From positions 1,860,001 through 1,924,000 of the forward strand of contig NZ_CP016477.1 in NCBI RefSeq assembly GCF_001693275.1: DNA of 64,000 nucleotides, given 5' to 3'. This document shows positions 17,177-25,595 of this stretch, piece after piece. The stretch is from Picosynechococcus sp. PCC 7117. Its GTDB lineage: Bacteria > Cyanobacteriota > Cyanobacteriia > Cyanobacteriales > MRBY01. Numbering within the stretch: position 1 is the first letter of the stretch; each line of letters begins with the position of its first letter. The translations under genes were made by a program, and so were the position numbers. Below the pieces are notes generated by a model, which was not told where the DNA came from, did not search any database, and saw only the letters and a list, made by a program, of their open reading frames with translations.

Positions 17177-17542
17177 ATGCATGAAGTGGACATGACCAAG
17201 GCACTCATCTTGACCATTAAAGATTGGCAGGATCGCCATCCCGAACCCGTCAAGATCGAAAAAGTCCACCTCATCGTGGGGCAATTTACCTGCGTTGAAC
17301 CCGTCAGCTTGGAGTTCACCTTTGCCGCCCAAACCAAAGGCACGTTTCTCGATGGGGTAACCCTGGTGATCCAAGAAACGCCCCTGATTGCCTACTGCCA
17401 CACCTGCCAACAAGAATATGCCCCTAATATCGGCCTGCAATATTCTTGCCCAGACTGTCATCAGCCCATGGATGATATCCGCTCCGGTCGTGAGCTAAAA
17501 ATCGACCGCATTGAATACGCTCCCTTAACTCTCCATTCCTAG
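17177..17542 (+). CDS. hypA: HypA-type nickel metallochaperone (GhaA-like)
   Basis: HypA delivers nickel. This 121-residue protein starts with MHEV (His2 is the nickel ligand) and has the zinc site CHTC...CPDC. A longer frame exists from 16994, but it overlaps the previous gene and would bury the MHE terminus; the ATG at 17177 is therefore the start, with GGAG about 10 bp upstream. No hypC, D, E, F or hydrogenase genes are here; instead the locus ends in an agmatinase-like enzyme matching the nickel-dependent guanidine hydrolase of Synechocystis, whose HypA/HypB-like helpers are called GhaA and GhaB. I infer it serves that enzyme. Confidence 0.9.
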   Translation: MHEVDMTKALILTIKDWQDRHPEPVKIEKVHLIVGQFTCVEPVSLEFTFAAQTKGTFLDGVTLVIQETPLIAYCHTCQQEYAPNIGLQYSCPDCHQPMDDIRSGRELKIDRIEYAPLTLHS

Positions 17543-17554
17543 GAACCAACCACC

Positions 17555-18250
17555 ATGCACCAGACCTTTGACGCTGCCCTGGGGGTCAATCTCCTCCATG
17601 CCAACCAAGACCTTGCTGACCACAACCGTGAACATTTTGATGCCTGGGGCCTGACCTGCCTCAATGTGATGAGTAGTCCCGGTGCTGGCAAAACTGTTTT
17701 ACTCGAAAAAACCCTGGCCGCCCTAAGAGATGACCTCAAAATGGCCGTCATCGAAGGGGATATGACCACAGAACTCGATGCCGATCGCCTCCGTCAATAC
17801 GGCGTGCCTGTGATTCCCATTAATACCGGGCGTTCCTGTCATTTGGATGCCAAGATGGTCTCTGGGGGACTACACCGCCTCGAACAGGAATATAACCCCA
17901 ATAACTTTGATTTGTTGCTTGTGGAAAATGTGGGCAATCTCGTTTGTCCCGCCGAATTTGAAGTGGGTGAACATGCCAAAATTGCCCTCCTTAGTGTGAC
18001 GGAAGGAGAAGATAAACCCCTCAAATATCCCGTTATGTTCCAAGAAGCGGACTGTTTATTGGTTACAAAAATTGACCTGGTTCCTTATCTAAACATTAAT
18101 GTTCAACGGATTATTGATCATGTCCGCCAAATGAATTCCCACGCGACGATTATCCCCGTTTCTGCCCAGACTGGGGAAGGTTTAGAAACTTGGTACGACT
18201 GGGTTAAAAAAAGTTGTCATCGAGAAGATGTAATGAAAGTTACAGCATAA
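17555..18250 (+). CDS. hypB: HypB-type GTPase for nickel insertion (GhaB-like)
   Basis: The 231-residue SIMIBI GTPase has the P-loop [15 protein letters not shown] near residue 43, a Walker-B-like [14 protein letters not shown], the [16 protein letters not shown] motif that holds the cysteine used for metal at the dimer interface, and the G4 sequence TKIDLV. The N-terminal CxxCGC motif and long His-rich stretch of some HypB proteins are absent. It uses GTP to transfer nickel from HypA to the target enzyme. It lies 12 bp after hypA, in the same operon, and points to maturation of the guanidine hydrolase encoded 2.9 kb downstream. Confidence 0.92.
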   Translation: MHQTFDAALGVNLLHANQDLADHNREHFDAWGLTCLNVMSSPGAGKTVLLEKTLAALRDDLKMAVIEGDMTTELDADRLRQYGVPVIPINTGRSCHLDAKMVSGGLHRLEQEYNPNNFDLLLVENVGNLVCPAEFEVGEHAKIALLSVTEGEDKPLKYPVMFQEADCLLVTKIDLVPYLNINVQRIIDHVRQMNSHATIIPVSAQTGEGLETWYDWVKKSCHREDVMKVTA

Positions 18251-18332
18251 TTTGTCTGAAAACAGGATAAACAACAGGCAAGGTGCGATCGCCTTTTAAT
18301 TGATCCCTTGCGTTTATTCTTGTCATTTTCCT

Positions 18333-19373
18333 ATGCTAAAACTGCCTAGTCTTCTGATCCGACCGGCGCTATTTTGTGCGGGTCTTGCCCTGACCGTCGG
18401 CTGCCAAAGTACACCGCCCACAACAACAGGTGAAACTCCGGAAACCCCAACAGCGGAAACAGAAACAATTACCCTTGGTTTTAGCGCGTGGCCCGGTTGG
18501 TTTCCTTGGCAAATTGCCGCAGAAAAAGGCCTATTTGAAGCGAATGGCGTTGATGTAAACCTGACTTGGTTTGATGGTTATTTAGACTCAATTAATGCTT
18601 TTGCGGCGGGACAGCTAGACGCAAATACCCAAACCCTGAATGACACGATTAGTTCAGTGGCAGCGGGTTCTGAACAAGTGATTGTTCTGGTGAATGATAA
18701 CTCCACAGGGAATGATCAAATTATTGTCAGCGAAGGCATTAATAGTATTGAGGATTTACAGGGAAAAACCATCGCCATTGAAGAGGGCACCGTCGATCAT
18801 TTTCTCCTATTGCTGGCACTCCAGGAAGCTGGCCTTGGCCCCGATGATGTGATTATCAAACCCCTAGAAACGGGGGCCGCCGCTGCTGCATTTGTCGCTG
18901 GTCAGGTGGATGCGGTGGGAGCCTTTGCCCCTTTTACGACCCAGGCTTTAGAGCGGGAAGGCAGTAAAACGCTCATTTCTTCGGCGGATTTTCCGGGGGC
19001 AATTCCGGATCATTTGGTGGTCAGTCGGGAGCTAATTCAAAATAATCCCGAAGCCGTCCAAGGGTTAGTGGATACTTGGTTTGCGGTGCTAGATTTCATT
19101 GAAGAAAATCCAGAGGAAGCCCTGGAAATTATGGCCGCCCGGGCCAATGTTTCCGTCGAAGAATATCAAGAATATGATGCGGGAACGACAATTTTTAGCC
19201 TTGAAGATAACCTAACGGCCTTTGATTCTACGGAAGAAAGCATGATCTCCCTGAACTACGCCGCCCAGGAAATTAATACTTTCTTGGTGGATGCGGGGTT
19301 AATTGAGGCGCCAGCAGATCTCAGTGGTTTATTTGATCCTTCTTTCGTTAAAGCCTACGCAGAAAAACAGTAG
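18333..19373 (+). CDS. ABC transporter substrate-binding lipoprotein, NitT/TauT family (probable guanidine importer)
   Basis: The start is taken at 18333 (MLKLPSLLIRP), which gives a compact lipoprotein signal ending in ALTVGC; an upstream in-frame start at 18300 would add an unlikely 11 residues. The mature 320-residue protein has a Thr/Glu-rich linker and then the type-2 periplasmic fold (ITLGFSAWPGWFPWQIAAEK; QGKTIAIEEGTVDHFLLLLA). Members of this family bind small organics such as taurine, nitrate or thiamine precursors. Position between hypAB and gdmH, matching the Synechocystis sll1077-sll1082 gene set, suggests guanidine as substrate. Confidence 0.85.
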   Translation: MLKLPSLLIRPALFCAGLALTVGCQSTPPTTTGETPETPTAETETITLGFSAWPGWFPWQIAAEKGLFEANGVDVNLTWFDGYLDSINAFAAGQLDANTQTLNDTISSVAAGSEQVIVLVNDNSTGNDQIIVSEGINSIEDLQGKTIAIEEGTVDHFLLLLALQEAGLGPDDVIIKPLETGAAAAAFVAGQVDAVGAFAPFTTQALEREGSKTLISSADFPGAIPDHLVVSRELIQNNPEAVQGLVDTWFAVLDFIEENPEEALEIMAARANVSVEEYQEYDAGTTIFSLEDNLTAFDSTEESMISLNYAAQEINTFLVDAGLIEAPADLSGLFDPSFVKAYAEKQ

Positions 19374-19379
19374 CTTTTT

Positions 19380-19412
19380 GCACCCCTCGGTCTTCTTATT
19401 CCGGGGGATTTT
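19380..19412 (+). terminator. Internal terminator/attenuator after the binding-protein gene
   Basis: ACCCCTCGG pairs with CCGGGGGA (about 7 bp with one wobble) around the loop TCTTCTTATT, followed by six T. It sits 7 bp after the stop of the substrate-binding gene and 27 bp before the permease ATG. It probably ends part of the transcripts, giving more binding protein than membrane subunits. Confidence 0.6.
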
Positions 19413-19438
19413 TTAAATCCATTATTTTGGCGATCGCC

Positions 19439-20269
19439 ATGACTAAAGCGCCCGTTATCAAACCCTCTTTCCGGATGCTCAAGCCCTCTTTATTTTGGGA
19501 TATCACCTCTGGAATTCCCCCAAAGTTACGTTGGCTGTTGATGTCTGCCTCGATTCTGTTGCCTCTCATTTTGTGGGGGATTATCTCCAGCCAGGGCTGG
19601 GTTAAACCGCTCTTTCTACCGACCCCCATGGCTGTCTGGGAGGCGATCGCCAATTTGTGGGCCAGCGGCGACCTGCAAAAAGACATTATTTACAGCGTTT
19701 TGCGGGTGCTGACGGGGTTTAGTCTGGCGGTCATCATTTCGATTCCTTTAGGCATTTTGATGGGGGCCTTTGCCAGTATCCGGGCGCTGTGTGAGCCGAT
19801 CATCGGCATTGTCCGCTATATGCCTGCCCCCGCTTTTATTCCCTTGTTGGTTTTATATTTCGGCGTCGGGGAAATTCCCAAGGTTTTATTAATTTTTATT
19901 GGCACCCTTTTCTTCAATACCTTGATGATTATGGACGCCGTCAAGTTTGTCCCCAAAGAACTGATTGAGGCCACCTACACCCTGGGGGGAAATCGACCCC
20001 AAATCGTGATCAAAGTGATTTTTCCCTATATTTTGCCCAAAATCATTGACGCTGGCCGGGTGAATATCGCCGCCTCCTGGAACTTGGTAATCGTCTCAGA
20101 ATTGGTGGCCGCCACAGAAGGGCTAGGCAGGCGCATTAGTGTCGCCCAAAGATTTTTAAATACTGACCAAATTTTTGCTGGCTTAATTGTGATTGGCCTA
20201 ATTGGCCTCCTCATTGACCTCTGTTTTATTTGGCTCCAAAGATTCCTCTGCCGCTGGTCTCTCGACTAG
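19439..20269 (+). CDS. ABC transporter permease, NitT/TauT family (probable guanidine importer)
   Basis: The ATG at 19439 (MTKAPVIKPS) is chosen over a TTG four codons earlier. The 276-residue protein has about six membrane segments (SILLPLILWGIISSQGWV; FSLAVIISIPLGILMGAF) and the EAA-loop sequence ATYTLGGNRPQIVIKVIFPY that docks on the ATPase. It forms the channel in the plasma membrane. The ATPase gene follows after 7 bp. Substrate assignment is by context only. Confidence 0.85.
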   Translation: MTKAPVIKPSFRMLKPSLFWDITSGIPPKLRWLLMSASILLPLILWGIISSQGWVKPLFLPTPMAVWEAIANLWASGDLQKDIIYSVLRVLTGFSLAVIISIPLGILMGAFASIRALCEPIIGIVRYMPAPAFIPLLVLYFGVGEIPKVLLIFIGTLFFNTLMIMDAVKFVPKELIEATYTLGGNRPQIVIKVIFPYILPKIIDAGRVNIAASWNLVIVSELVAATEGLGRRISVAQRFLNTDQIFAGLIVIGLIGLLIDLCFIWLQRFLCRWSLD

Positions 20270-20276
20270 AAACATC

Positions 20277-21053
20277 ATGCATTTAGAAGTTGATCAAGTT
20301 CACAAGTTTTTCCAAACCCGCCACGGAAAAATTACCGCCCTCCAAAATATTAGTCTCCACGTCGAAGGAGGCGAATTTGTTTGTGTAGTCGGGGCGTCTG
20401 GTTCTGGAAAATCGACCCTCTTGAGGATTATTGCGGGCCTCGAAACCCAGAGTACGGGCAAAGTCACCGTTGACCAGCAAGAAATTATTGGGCCTGGGGC
20501 CGACCGGGGCATGGTCTTTCAACGCTATACCCTCTATCCTTGGCTTTCTGTTTTGGATAATGTCACCTTTGGGTTGAAATTGCAGGGAGTACCGAAAAAA
20601 GAGCGTTACGAACGAGCTTATTACTACCTCAATGTGGTCGGCTTAGGGCCTTTCCAAGAAGCACTGCCGAAACAGCTTTCTGGGGGGATGAAACAACGGG
20701 TGGCGATCGCCCGCGCCCTCGCTTCCCAACCAAAGATTTTGTTAATGGATGAACCCTTTGGGGCCTTGGATGTTCTCACCAAAGAAAATATGCAGCAATT
20801 TCTCCTAGAAATTTGGGAGCAAACCGAAACCAGTATTCTTCTGATTACCCACGATGTCGAAGAAGCCATTTTTCTTGGTCAACGGATCTACGTCATGGCA
20901 GCCCATCCGGGACGTATCAAAGAAGAATTAAAGGTAGATTTTTCCCACCACCACGGCGACGAAATAAAGCGATCACCGGAATTTATCGATTACAAATACC
21001 ATGTGATGCAACTAATGCGTGAAGTCCCCGTAGAAGCAGTACAGACCCCATAA
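20277..21053 (+). CDS. ABC transporter ATPase, NitT/TauT family (probable guanidine importer)
   Basis: The start is the ATG at 20277 (MHLEVDQVHKFFQTRHGK); the longer open frame runs into the permease gene and is not used. The 258-residue ATPase has Walker A GASGSGKSTLLR, signature LSGGMKQRVAIARALA and Walker B ILLMDEPFGALD. The Q-loop reads MVFQRYTLYPW. The protein powers the import system together with the two preceding genes. It ends 97 bp before gdmH; the gap carries the stem ACCAAG-6 nt-CTTGGT without a T-run. Confidence 0.9.
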   Translation: MHLEVDQVHKFFQTRHGKITALQNISLHVEGGEFVCVVGASGSGKSTLLRIIAGLETQSTGKVTVDQQEIIGPGADRGMVFQRYTLYPWLSVLDNVTFGLKLQGVPKKERYERAYYYLNVVGLGPFQEALPKQLSGGMKQRVAIARALASQPKILLMDEPFGALDVLTKENMQQFLLEIWEQTETSILLITHDVEEAIFLGQRIYVMAAHPGRIKEELKVDFSHHHGDEIKRSPEFIDYKYHVMQLMREVPVEAVQTP

Positions 21054-21150
21054 AATGCAAAGCTATCTTGCGTAATTTGCCCAAAAACCAAGAATTTGCT
21101 TGGTTACTGCTATCGTTAACTAAATTCGTCCCAAGAAAGGCCCGATCACC

Positions 21151-22323
21151 ATGAGTGAACAACCGAATTTTCGTCCCCCCAGCGAAGCCCAAGCAGCCCT
21201 CGAAAAAGAATCCCACCTCCCCCTCACCGGTTGGCAACAGGAAGTAGACCGGGGCCTGGAATACGGCCTCGAAGCTGCCGCCAGTATCAAAGACCGCAGC
21301 ATTCCGACTTTTTCCCGGGGAGAACTGCCCCACTATGCCGGGATTAATACTTTCCTGAAGGCCCCTTACCTCGAAGATGTCCGCAAGGTCGGTGAATATG
21401 ACGTGGCGATCCTTGGCGTACCCCATGATTCTGGTACCACCTATCGCCCTGGTACTCGCTTTGGCCCCCAGGGGATTCGCCGAATCTCTGCCCTCTACAC
21501 GCCCTACAACTTTGAGATGGGCATTGATCTCCGGGAGCAAATTACCCTCTGTGATGTGGGGGATGTCTTTACGATTCCGGCCAATAACGAAAAATCCTTT
21601 GATCAAATTTCTAAAGGGGTCGCCCATGTGTTTAGTTCCGGTGCCTTCCCGATTATTCTCGGCGGCGACCATTCCATCGGCTTTCCCACGGTGCGGGGAG
21701 TTTGTCGGCATTTAGGCGATAAAAAAGTAGGCATTATTCACTTCGACCGCCATGTGGATACCCAGGAAACAGACCTAGACGAGCGGATGCACACCTGTCC
21801 TTGGTTCCACGCCACCAACATGGCCAATGCTCCCGCCAAAAATTTGGTGCAGTTGGGGATTGGCGGTTGGCAGGTACCCCGACAAGGGGTCAAAGTTTGT
21901 CGCGAACGGGCGACCAATATTCTCACGGTGACTGATATTACCGAAATGGGTATCGATGCGGCGGCGGAGTTTGCCCTAGAGCGTGCCCTAGATGGTACCG
22001 ATTGTGTTTATATCAGCTTTGACATTGACTGCATTGATGCGGGATTTGTCCCCGGCACAGGTTGGCCAGAACCAGGCGGTTTATTACCCAGGGAAGCTCT
22101 GGCCCTCCTCGGTAAAATCGTCCGGAATGCCCCCGTCTGCGGTTTAGAAATCGTCGAAGTTTCACCGCCCTATGACATTAGTGATATTACATCCCTGATG
22201 GCGACGCGGGTGATTTGTGACACCATGGCCCACCTCGTTTTATCGGGTCAGCTACCCCGCAAAGAAAAGCCCGCCTACATTCACCCCGAAGCAAATATGG
22301 CAGTGGATCAGGCTTGGATTTAA
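21151..22323 (+). CDS. gdmH: Nickel-dependent guanidine hydrolase (agmatinase/arginase family)
   Basis: The 390-residue ureohydrolase has the binuclear metal motifs GGDHSIGFP (His), HFDRHVDTQETD (Asp, His, Asp) and SFDIDCID (Asp, Asp). Compared with agmatinase, DAHxD is DRHVD and GTGTPE is GTGWPEPGG, and there is an extended N-terminus; these match the Synechocystis Sll1077 type, shown to hydrolyse guanidine to urea and ammonium with nickel. The gene follows hypA-hypB and an ABC importer, as in Synechocystis. Older databases would call it agmatinase SpeB. I see no guanidine (ykkC) riboswitch upstream. The assignment is by family and context. Confidence 0.88.
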   Translation: MSEQPNFRPPSEAQAALEKESHLPLTGWQQEVDRGLEYGLEAAASIKDRSIPTFSRGELPHYAGINTFLKAPYLEDVRKVGEYDVAILGVPHDSGTTYRPGTRFGPQGIRRISALYTPYNFEMGIDLREQITLCDVGDVFTIPANNEKSFDQISKGVAHVFSSGAFPIILGGDHSIGFPTVRGVCRHLGDKKVGIIHFDRHVDTQETDLDERMHTCPWFHATNMANAPAKNLVQLGIGGWQVPRQGVKVCRERATNILTVTDITEMGIDAAAEFALERALDGTDCVYISFDIDCIDAGFVPGTGWPEPGGLLPREALALLGKIVRNAPVCGLEIVEVSPPYDISDITSLMATRVICDTMAHLVLSGQLPRKEKPAYIHPEANMAVDQAWI

Positions 22324-22400
22324 ACTTTGAGGAAGAGTGTTCTATTTCCTTAGCGGCAAAGCATAATCTTTGTCTGTGTTTTCTAGAGTAATTGTTTGCA

Positions 22401-22865
22401 ATGAAGTATTTGACCCTTGGCAGTTGTGTGTTTTTGGGGTTGGCGATTGCCCCCGTTGCCCCCGTTGCCACCCTTGCCCACCATGACCCTGCACCCACCG
22501 TAGCCCACCACCAACCCACTACCCAGATCAGCCACCACCAGCCCAGCACCCAAACGGCCAAAGTCCGGGCCATTGACTGGGAAACAACCCCAGGAATGCT
22601 TGGTCTGCGGAGCCAAATAGGCCAGACCCTCAGCGTGATTTGTCCGGCGGGACAACCCACAGAAAAAATTTGGGGCACGGATATCTACAGTGATGGCTCA
22701 TCGATTTGTACGGCGGCTGTCCACGCAGGCCTGGTAGAACCAACGACTGGGGGCAATGTGACGGTCAAAGTGCTGGGTTCCCAAACGGATTTTGTCGGCA
22801 CAGAACGCAACGGCATTACAACCTCTAGTTATGGGCCTTGGGGTGGCAGTTTCGAGGTGGAATAG
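22401..22865 (+). CDS. Secreted LCCL-domain protein with His-His repeats
   Basis: The ATG at 22401 gives a signal peptide (YLTLGSCVFLGLAIAPVA), then three 9-residue repeats of the type AHHxPxxxx (His pairs at residues 27-28, 36-37 and 45-46), then an LCCL domain: SQIGQTLSVICPAG, then WGTDIYSDGSSICTAAVHAG and SYGPWGGSFE. The LCCL cysteines are present. The protein is exported; its ligand is unknown. It lies 77 bp downstream of gdmH on the same strand and is closed by a terminator, so it may be the last gene of the guanidine locus. Regularly spaced His pairs could bind nickel or another metal; this is an inference. Confidence 0.8.
   Translation: MKYLTLGSCVFLGLAIAPVAPVATLAHHDPAPTVAHHQPTTQISHHQPSTQTAKVRAIDWETTPGMLGLRSQIGQTLSVICPAGQPTEKIWGTDIYSDGSSICTAAVHAGLVEPTTGGNVTVKVLGSQTDFVGTERNGITTSSYGPWGGSFEVE
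22476..22556 (+). repeat. Three tandem 27-bp repeats encoding His-His units
   Basis: Three in-frame 9-codon units (AHHDPAPTV, AHHQPTTQI, SHHQPSTQT) in the LCCL protein gene. DNA similarity is clear in the CACCACCAGCCC-like cores. They form the linker between signal peptide and LCCL domain. Confidence 0.8.
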
Positions 22866-22891
22866 TTGTTAAAGTTCCCGAAAAAAATTTG

Positions 22892-22919
22892 GCTCCGTAC
22901 ATCCTACGGGGCTTTTTTT
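22892..22919. terminator. Bidirectional terminator between LCCL gene and hemB
   Basis: GGCTCCGTA pairs with TACGGGGC over the loop CATCC and is followed by seven T on the plus strand. On the minus strand the same stem is followed by AAATTTTTTT, so it can also stop hemB transcripts. Confidence 0.85.
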
Positions 22920-23003
22920 GGTCACAAAAAAGGGGACAACTGAAAAGCTTCCCCATGATTCATTCATTTGTTTGTTCGGGGAAAATATACCCCAGGCTAA
23001 GAT

Positions 23004-23996
23004 TTACTCTGCTAACCAGCGCACAGCGTCTTTGGCGTGGTAGGTGAGGATCAAATCTGCGCCCGCCCGTTTAAAGCTCGTGAGGGTTTCGAGGACGACT
23101 TTTTTCTCGTCAATCCAACCGTTTAAGGCCCCGGCTTTCACCATGGAATATTCCCCAGAAACGTTGTAGGCGGCGACGGGTAGGTTGGTCATTTCCTTGA
23201 CGCGCCAAATTATGTCCATGTAAGCGAGGGCCGGTTTGACCATGACGAAATCTACTCCTTCGAGGATGTCGAGTTCCACTTCCTTGAGGGCTTCGCGACC
23301 ATTGCCCGGATCCATTTGGTAGGTGCGGCGATCGCCAAATTGGGGGGCAGATTCGGCCACATCCCGGAAGGGGCCATAGTAAGCCGAAGCATATTTTGCG
23401 GAATAGCCCATGATCGGAATATTCGTAAACCCAGCTTCATCTAAACCTTCACGAATCGCGGCGACAAAACCATCCATCATCCCCGAAGGCGCAATAATAT
23501 CAGCCCCAGCTTTTGCCTGGGACACAGCGGTTTTTTTCAGCAATTCGAGGGTGGGATCGTTCAATACTCGTCCGGTTAAATCCCCCGTTTGCAGGTAGCC
23601 GCAGTGGCCATGGGGTGTATATTCACAGAGGCAAGTGTCATTAATGACGGTCATTTCCGGGATTGCTTCCTTGATCGCCGTGGTTGCCTTTTGGACAATG
23701 CCGCAGTCGTGCCAAGCCCCGGTTGCATCGTTATCTTTTTCGGGGGGAATGCCAAACAAGATCACCGCCGGAATGCCCAGTTCCCAAACTTCCTTGGCCT
23801 CGGTGACGATCTTATCGATGGAGAGTTGATACACGCCGGGCATCGACTTTACTTCGTTGGCGATCGCCTCTCCGGGCACTGCAAAGAGGGGATAGATCAA
23901 ATCATTGGCCGTAAAGGTATTTTCCCGCACCATGCGGCGAAGCGACTCACTTTGGCGAAGGCGACGGGGGCGGCTAGAAGGGAACATAGTTGGCAA
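23004..23996 (-). CDS. hemB: Porphobilinogen synthase (delta-aminolevulinate dehydratase)
   Basis: HemB condenses two 5-aminolevulinate molecules to porphobilinogen for heme, chlorophyll and bilins. The 330-residue protein has the two active-site lysines in [16 protein letters not shown] and [12 protein letters not shown]. The loop [15 protein letters not shown] holds three cysteines, the ligand set of zinc-dependent enzymes. It is monocistronic; the ATG at 23996 is preceded by TGCCAACT, a weak ribosome-binding site. Confidence 0.96.
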   Translation of the reverse strand: MPTMFPSSRPRRLRQSESLRRMVRENTFTANDLIYPLFAVPGEAIANEVKSMPGVYQLSIDKIVTEAKEVWELGIPAVILFGIPPEKDNDATGAWHDCGIVQKATTAIKEAIPEMTVINDTCLCEYTPHGHCGYLQTGDLTGRVLNDPTLELLKKTAVSQAKAGADIIAPSGMMDGFVAAIREGLDEAGFTNIPIMGYSAKYASAYYGPFRDVAESAPQFGDRRTYQMDPGNGREALKEVELDILEGVDFVMVKPALAYMDIIWRVKEMTNLPVAAYNVSGEYSMVKAGALNGWIDEKKVVLETLTSFKRAGADLILTYHAKDAVRWLAE

Positions 23997-24074
23997 AAAT
24001 AAAATCCAGATGAAAAATTGCTTCTGAATAGTTTAGGCGATCGCCCCCATTCCTTTACTGAAACGTAACAGTCC

Positions 24075-24175
24075 TCAATGATTAGCAATCTTTGGCTGGT
24101 CTGAGAGGGTTTTCGCCCACTCTCGAATGGCACAGCGGATGACCCAACCTCTCAAGAGTCTATTTTTAAGAATGA
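24075..24175 (-). pseudogene. Remnant of an Uma2-family gene (C-terminal end)
   Basis: The minus strand reads ...NRLLRGWVIRCAIREWAKTL followed by SDQPKIANH and a stop. It corresponds to the last about 25 residues of the intact Uma2 protein encoded at 25783-26406 (RPLGRRAIRRAIREWAKTL). No start or upstream domain is left. It is the residue of a second Uma2 copy on the same strand, separated from the intact copy by the cassette-like AlbA_2 gene. Confidence 0.65.
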
Positions 24176-24437
24176 CCCTAAAATCAAAAATCGCCTTTTT
24201 GCTCTGATCAAGCCCAGTGTCAGGGTCACTATGCTCAGGCTAATCACTCCCCAGAAAAAATCCAGAAGCTTATGCAGAGGTTATTGTTTATGATAGAAAC
24301 GAAATCTGTACAATATCTGGATAACCACTTTATATGGATGTCGTCTGCATAACATCCTAGTAGGGAGTTTATACGGAATTATTCCAAATAAAAGTACTAT
24401 GAGACATTTTAGATGGACTTTTTCCGCATAATCACTA

Positions 24438-24445
24438 GTTATGCC
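24438..24445 (+). other. Putative cassette 5' boundary (G/TTATGCC core)
   Basis: GTTATGCC here is the exact reverse complement of GGCATAAC at 25589-25596. In an integron cassette the 5' end (TTRRRY) and the R'' box of its own attC site are complementary in this way. The ATG of the AlbA_2 gene lies only 29 bp further on, a leader length usual for cassettes. Confidence 0.5.
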
Positions 24446-24467
24446 TACAAGTTTAAGCTAGTAAATT

Positions 24468-25595
24468 ATGGAGTTGAAATTGGAATCAGAAATACTCCAG
24501 CTAATAAATAAAAGAAGAGAGGGCACATATTGGGACTTCAAGGAGAAACACCATGAAAATAAAGCAAGCCTACTACATGATATTTTGTGCTTGTCGAATG
24601 CAGTCTCTAAAAAAGATAAATATTTGATATTTGGAGTTTCAGATCCTTCATCAGGATGTGCAATAGTTGGTGTTCCAGAAGAAAATAGAAGAAGTCAATC
24701 TGACATCATTGACTTTATCCGTTCCAAAAAATTTGCTATCGATAATCGTCCAGAAGTAGAGCTTAGAACCTTGATTCTTAATGAGAAAGAGGTTGATGTG
24801 CTTATAGTGTATGACGATAGACGTAAGCCATATTACTTGAGAGAGAACTACAGAGATAAAGACAAGATTGTAAGAGCCAATTTTATTTACACTAGAAACT
24901 TAGATACTAATACACCTATTGATCAAAGTACGGATAATTGGCTGATTGAAAGTATGTGGAGAGAACGCTTTGGTTTAGATCTTCAACCTGCACAACGCAT
25001 GGTTGAATTACTTAGAAAGCCACAAGAATGGGATAAAGATGTAGGAAATAAAAAGTTTGCCTATCATAAGTACAGTCCCGAATATCAAATCGAATTTGGC
25101 GAAGTCTCTGAATTCAAAGATGTTTACAGTTACTTCTACATCAATGAAAAATCTTTCATCGGTACCGCATCCTTTAGGTATCTAAATACTGAATTGTTTA
25201 GCCTGCCATATGTATATTGTGATGAAATGAGGGTTCAATTAGTTGATCCTACTAACGGGAGTATCAGAGTACAGGGACGAGAATTATGGTATCAGTATTT
25301 TATACTCAATAGTAGAGTCGGTGCATTTCTTGAATTTATTACTGATGGCACTTTAGATTTGAATAGCAGAATGAGCGAATCTGCTTTTGTAATTTATCGT
25401 GACGAGAAAGAACGAGATGATTTTGAGAATTATCTTTCGAGAAATCTAGACCAGTTGGATGCATTTCAAGATTCTGAGTTGGGATTGATGAAACAACAAA
25501 GAATCGTAGAGAGTGGTGAAAGCTTTGTGTTTAATCCTGTCGAAATGATCAAAATTTGCGAACTTTTTGAAGAATGGAGTTTACGAAAGGCATAA
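24468..25595 (+). CDS. AlbA_2 (Schlafen-type) putative nucleic-acid-binding protein
   Basis: The 375-residue protein begins with an AlbA_2/Schlafen-type domain: EGTYWDFKEKHHENK, LHDILCLSNAV and KYLIFGVSDP, as in proteins annotated as putative DNA binding or as ATP-dependent regulators. The rest (residues 150-375) is a helical/beta domain I do not recognise. Codon use is AT-rich, unlike neighbours, and no HIP1 site occurs. The stop TAA lies inside the R'' box of an attC-like site. Some AlbA_2 proteins occur in phage-defence or toxin settings; a role here is not shown. It looks like the single gene of an integron-type cassette. Confidence 0.75.
   Translation: MELKLESEILQLINKRREGTYWDFKEKHHENKASLLHDILCLSNAVSKKDKYLIFGVSDPSSGCAIVGVPEENRRSQSDIIDFIRSKKFAIDNRPEVELRTLILNEKEVDVLIVYDDRRKPYYLRENYRDKDKIVRANFIYTRNLDTNTPIDQSTDNWLIESMWRERFGLDLQPAQRMVELLRKPQEWDKDVGNKKFAYHKYSPEYQIEFGEVSEFKDVYSYFYINEKSFIGTASFRYLNTELFSLPYVYCDEMRVQLVDPTNGSIRVQGRELWYQYFILNSRVGAFLEFITDGTLDLNSRMSESAFVIYRDEKERDDFENYLSRNLDQLDAFQDSELGLMKQQRIVESGESFVFNPVEMIKICELFEEWSLRKA

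Larger units (their letters stand above)
23997..24467. other. 470-bp gap between hemB and the AlbA_2 gene
   Basis: It contains the Uma2 remnant (24075-24175), the hemB promoter and, near the 3' end, several words of the type GCATAA(C)/GTTATGC (24347-24353, 24426-24431, 24438-24444) and the inverted repeat GGATGT-10 nt-ACATCC (24336-24357). Base composition becomes AT-rich from about 24170. No complete gene is visible. Confidence 0.5.

Noticed and set aside
17177-18250. Hydrogenase maturation function for hypA-hypB
   Set aside because: No hox, hypC, D, E or F genes accompany them, and the locus continues with a transporter and a nickel-dependent guanidine hydrolase.
17077-22400. Guanidine (ykkC, mini-ykkC) riboswitch in the guanidine locus
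   Set aside because: The gaps before hypA, before the binding protein and before gdmH were scanned by eye for paired hairpins with ACGR-type loops and the conserved ykkC core. None was seen. A covariance-model search would decide.
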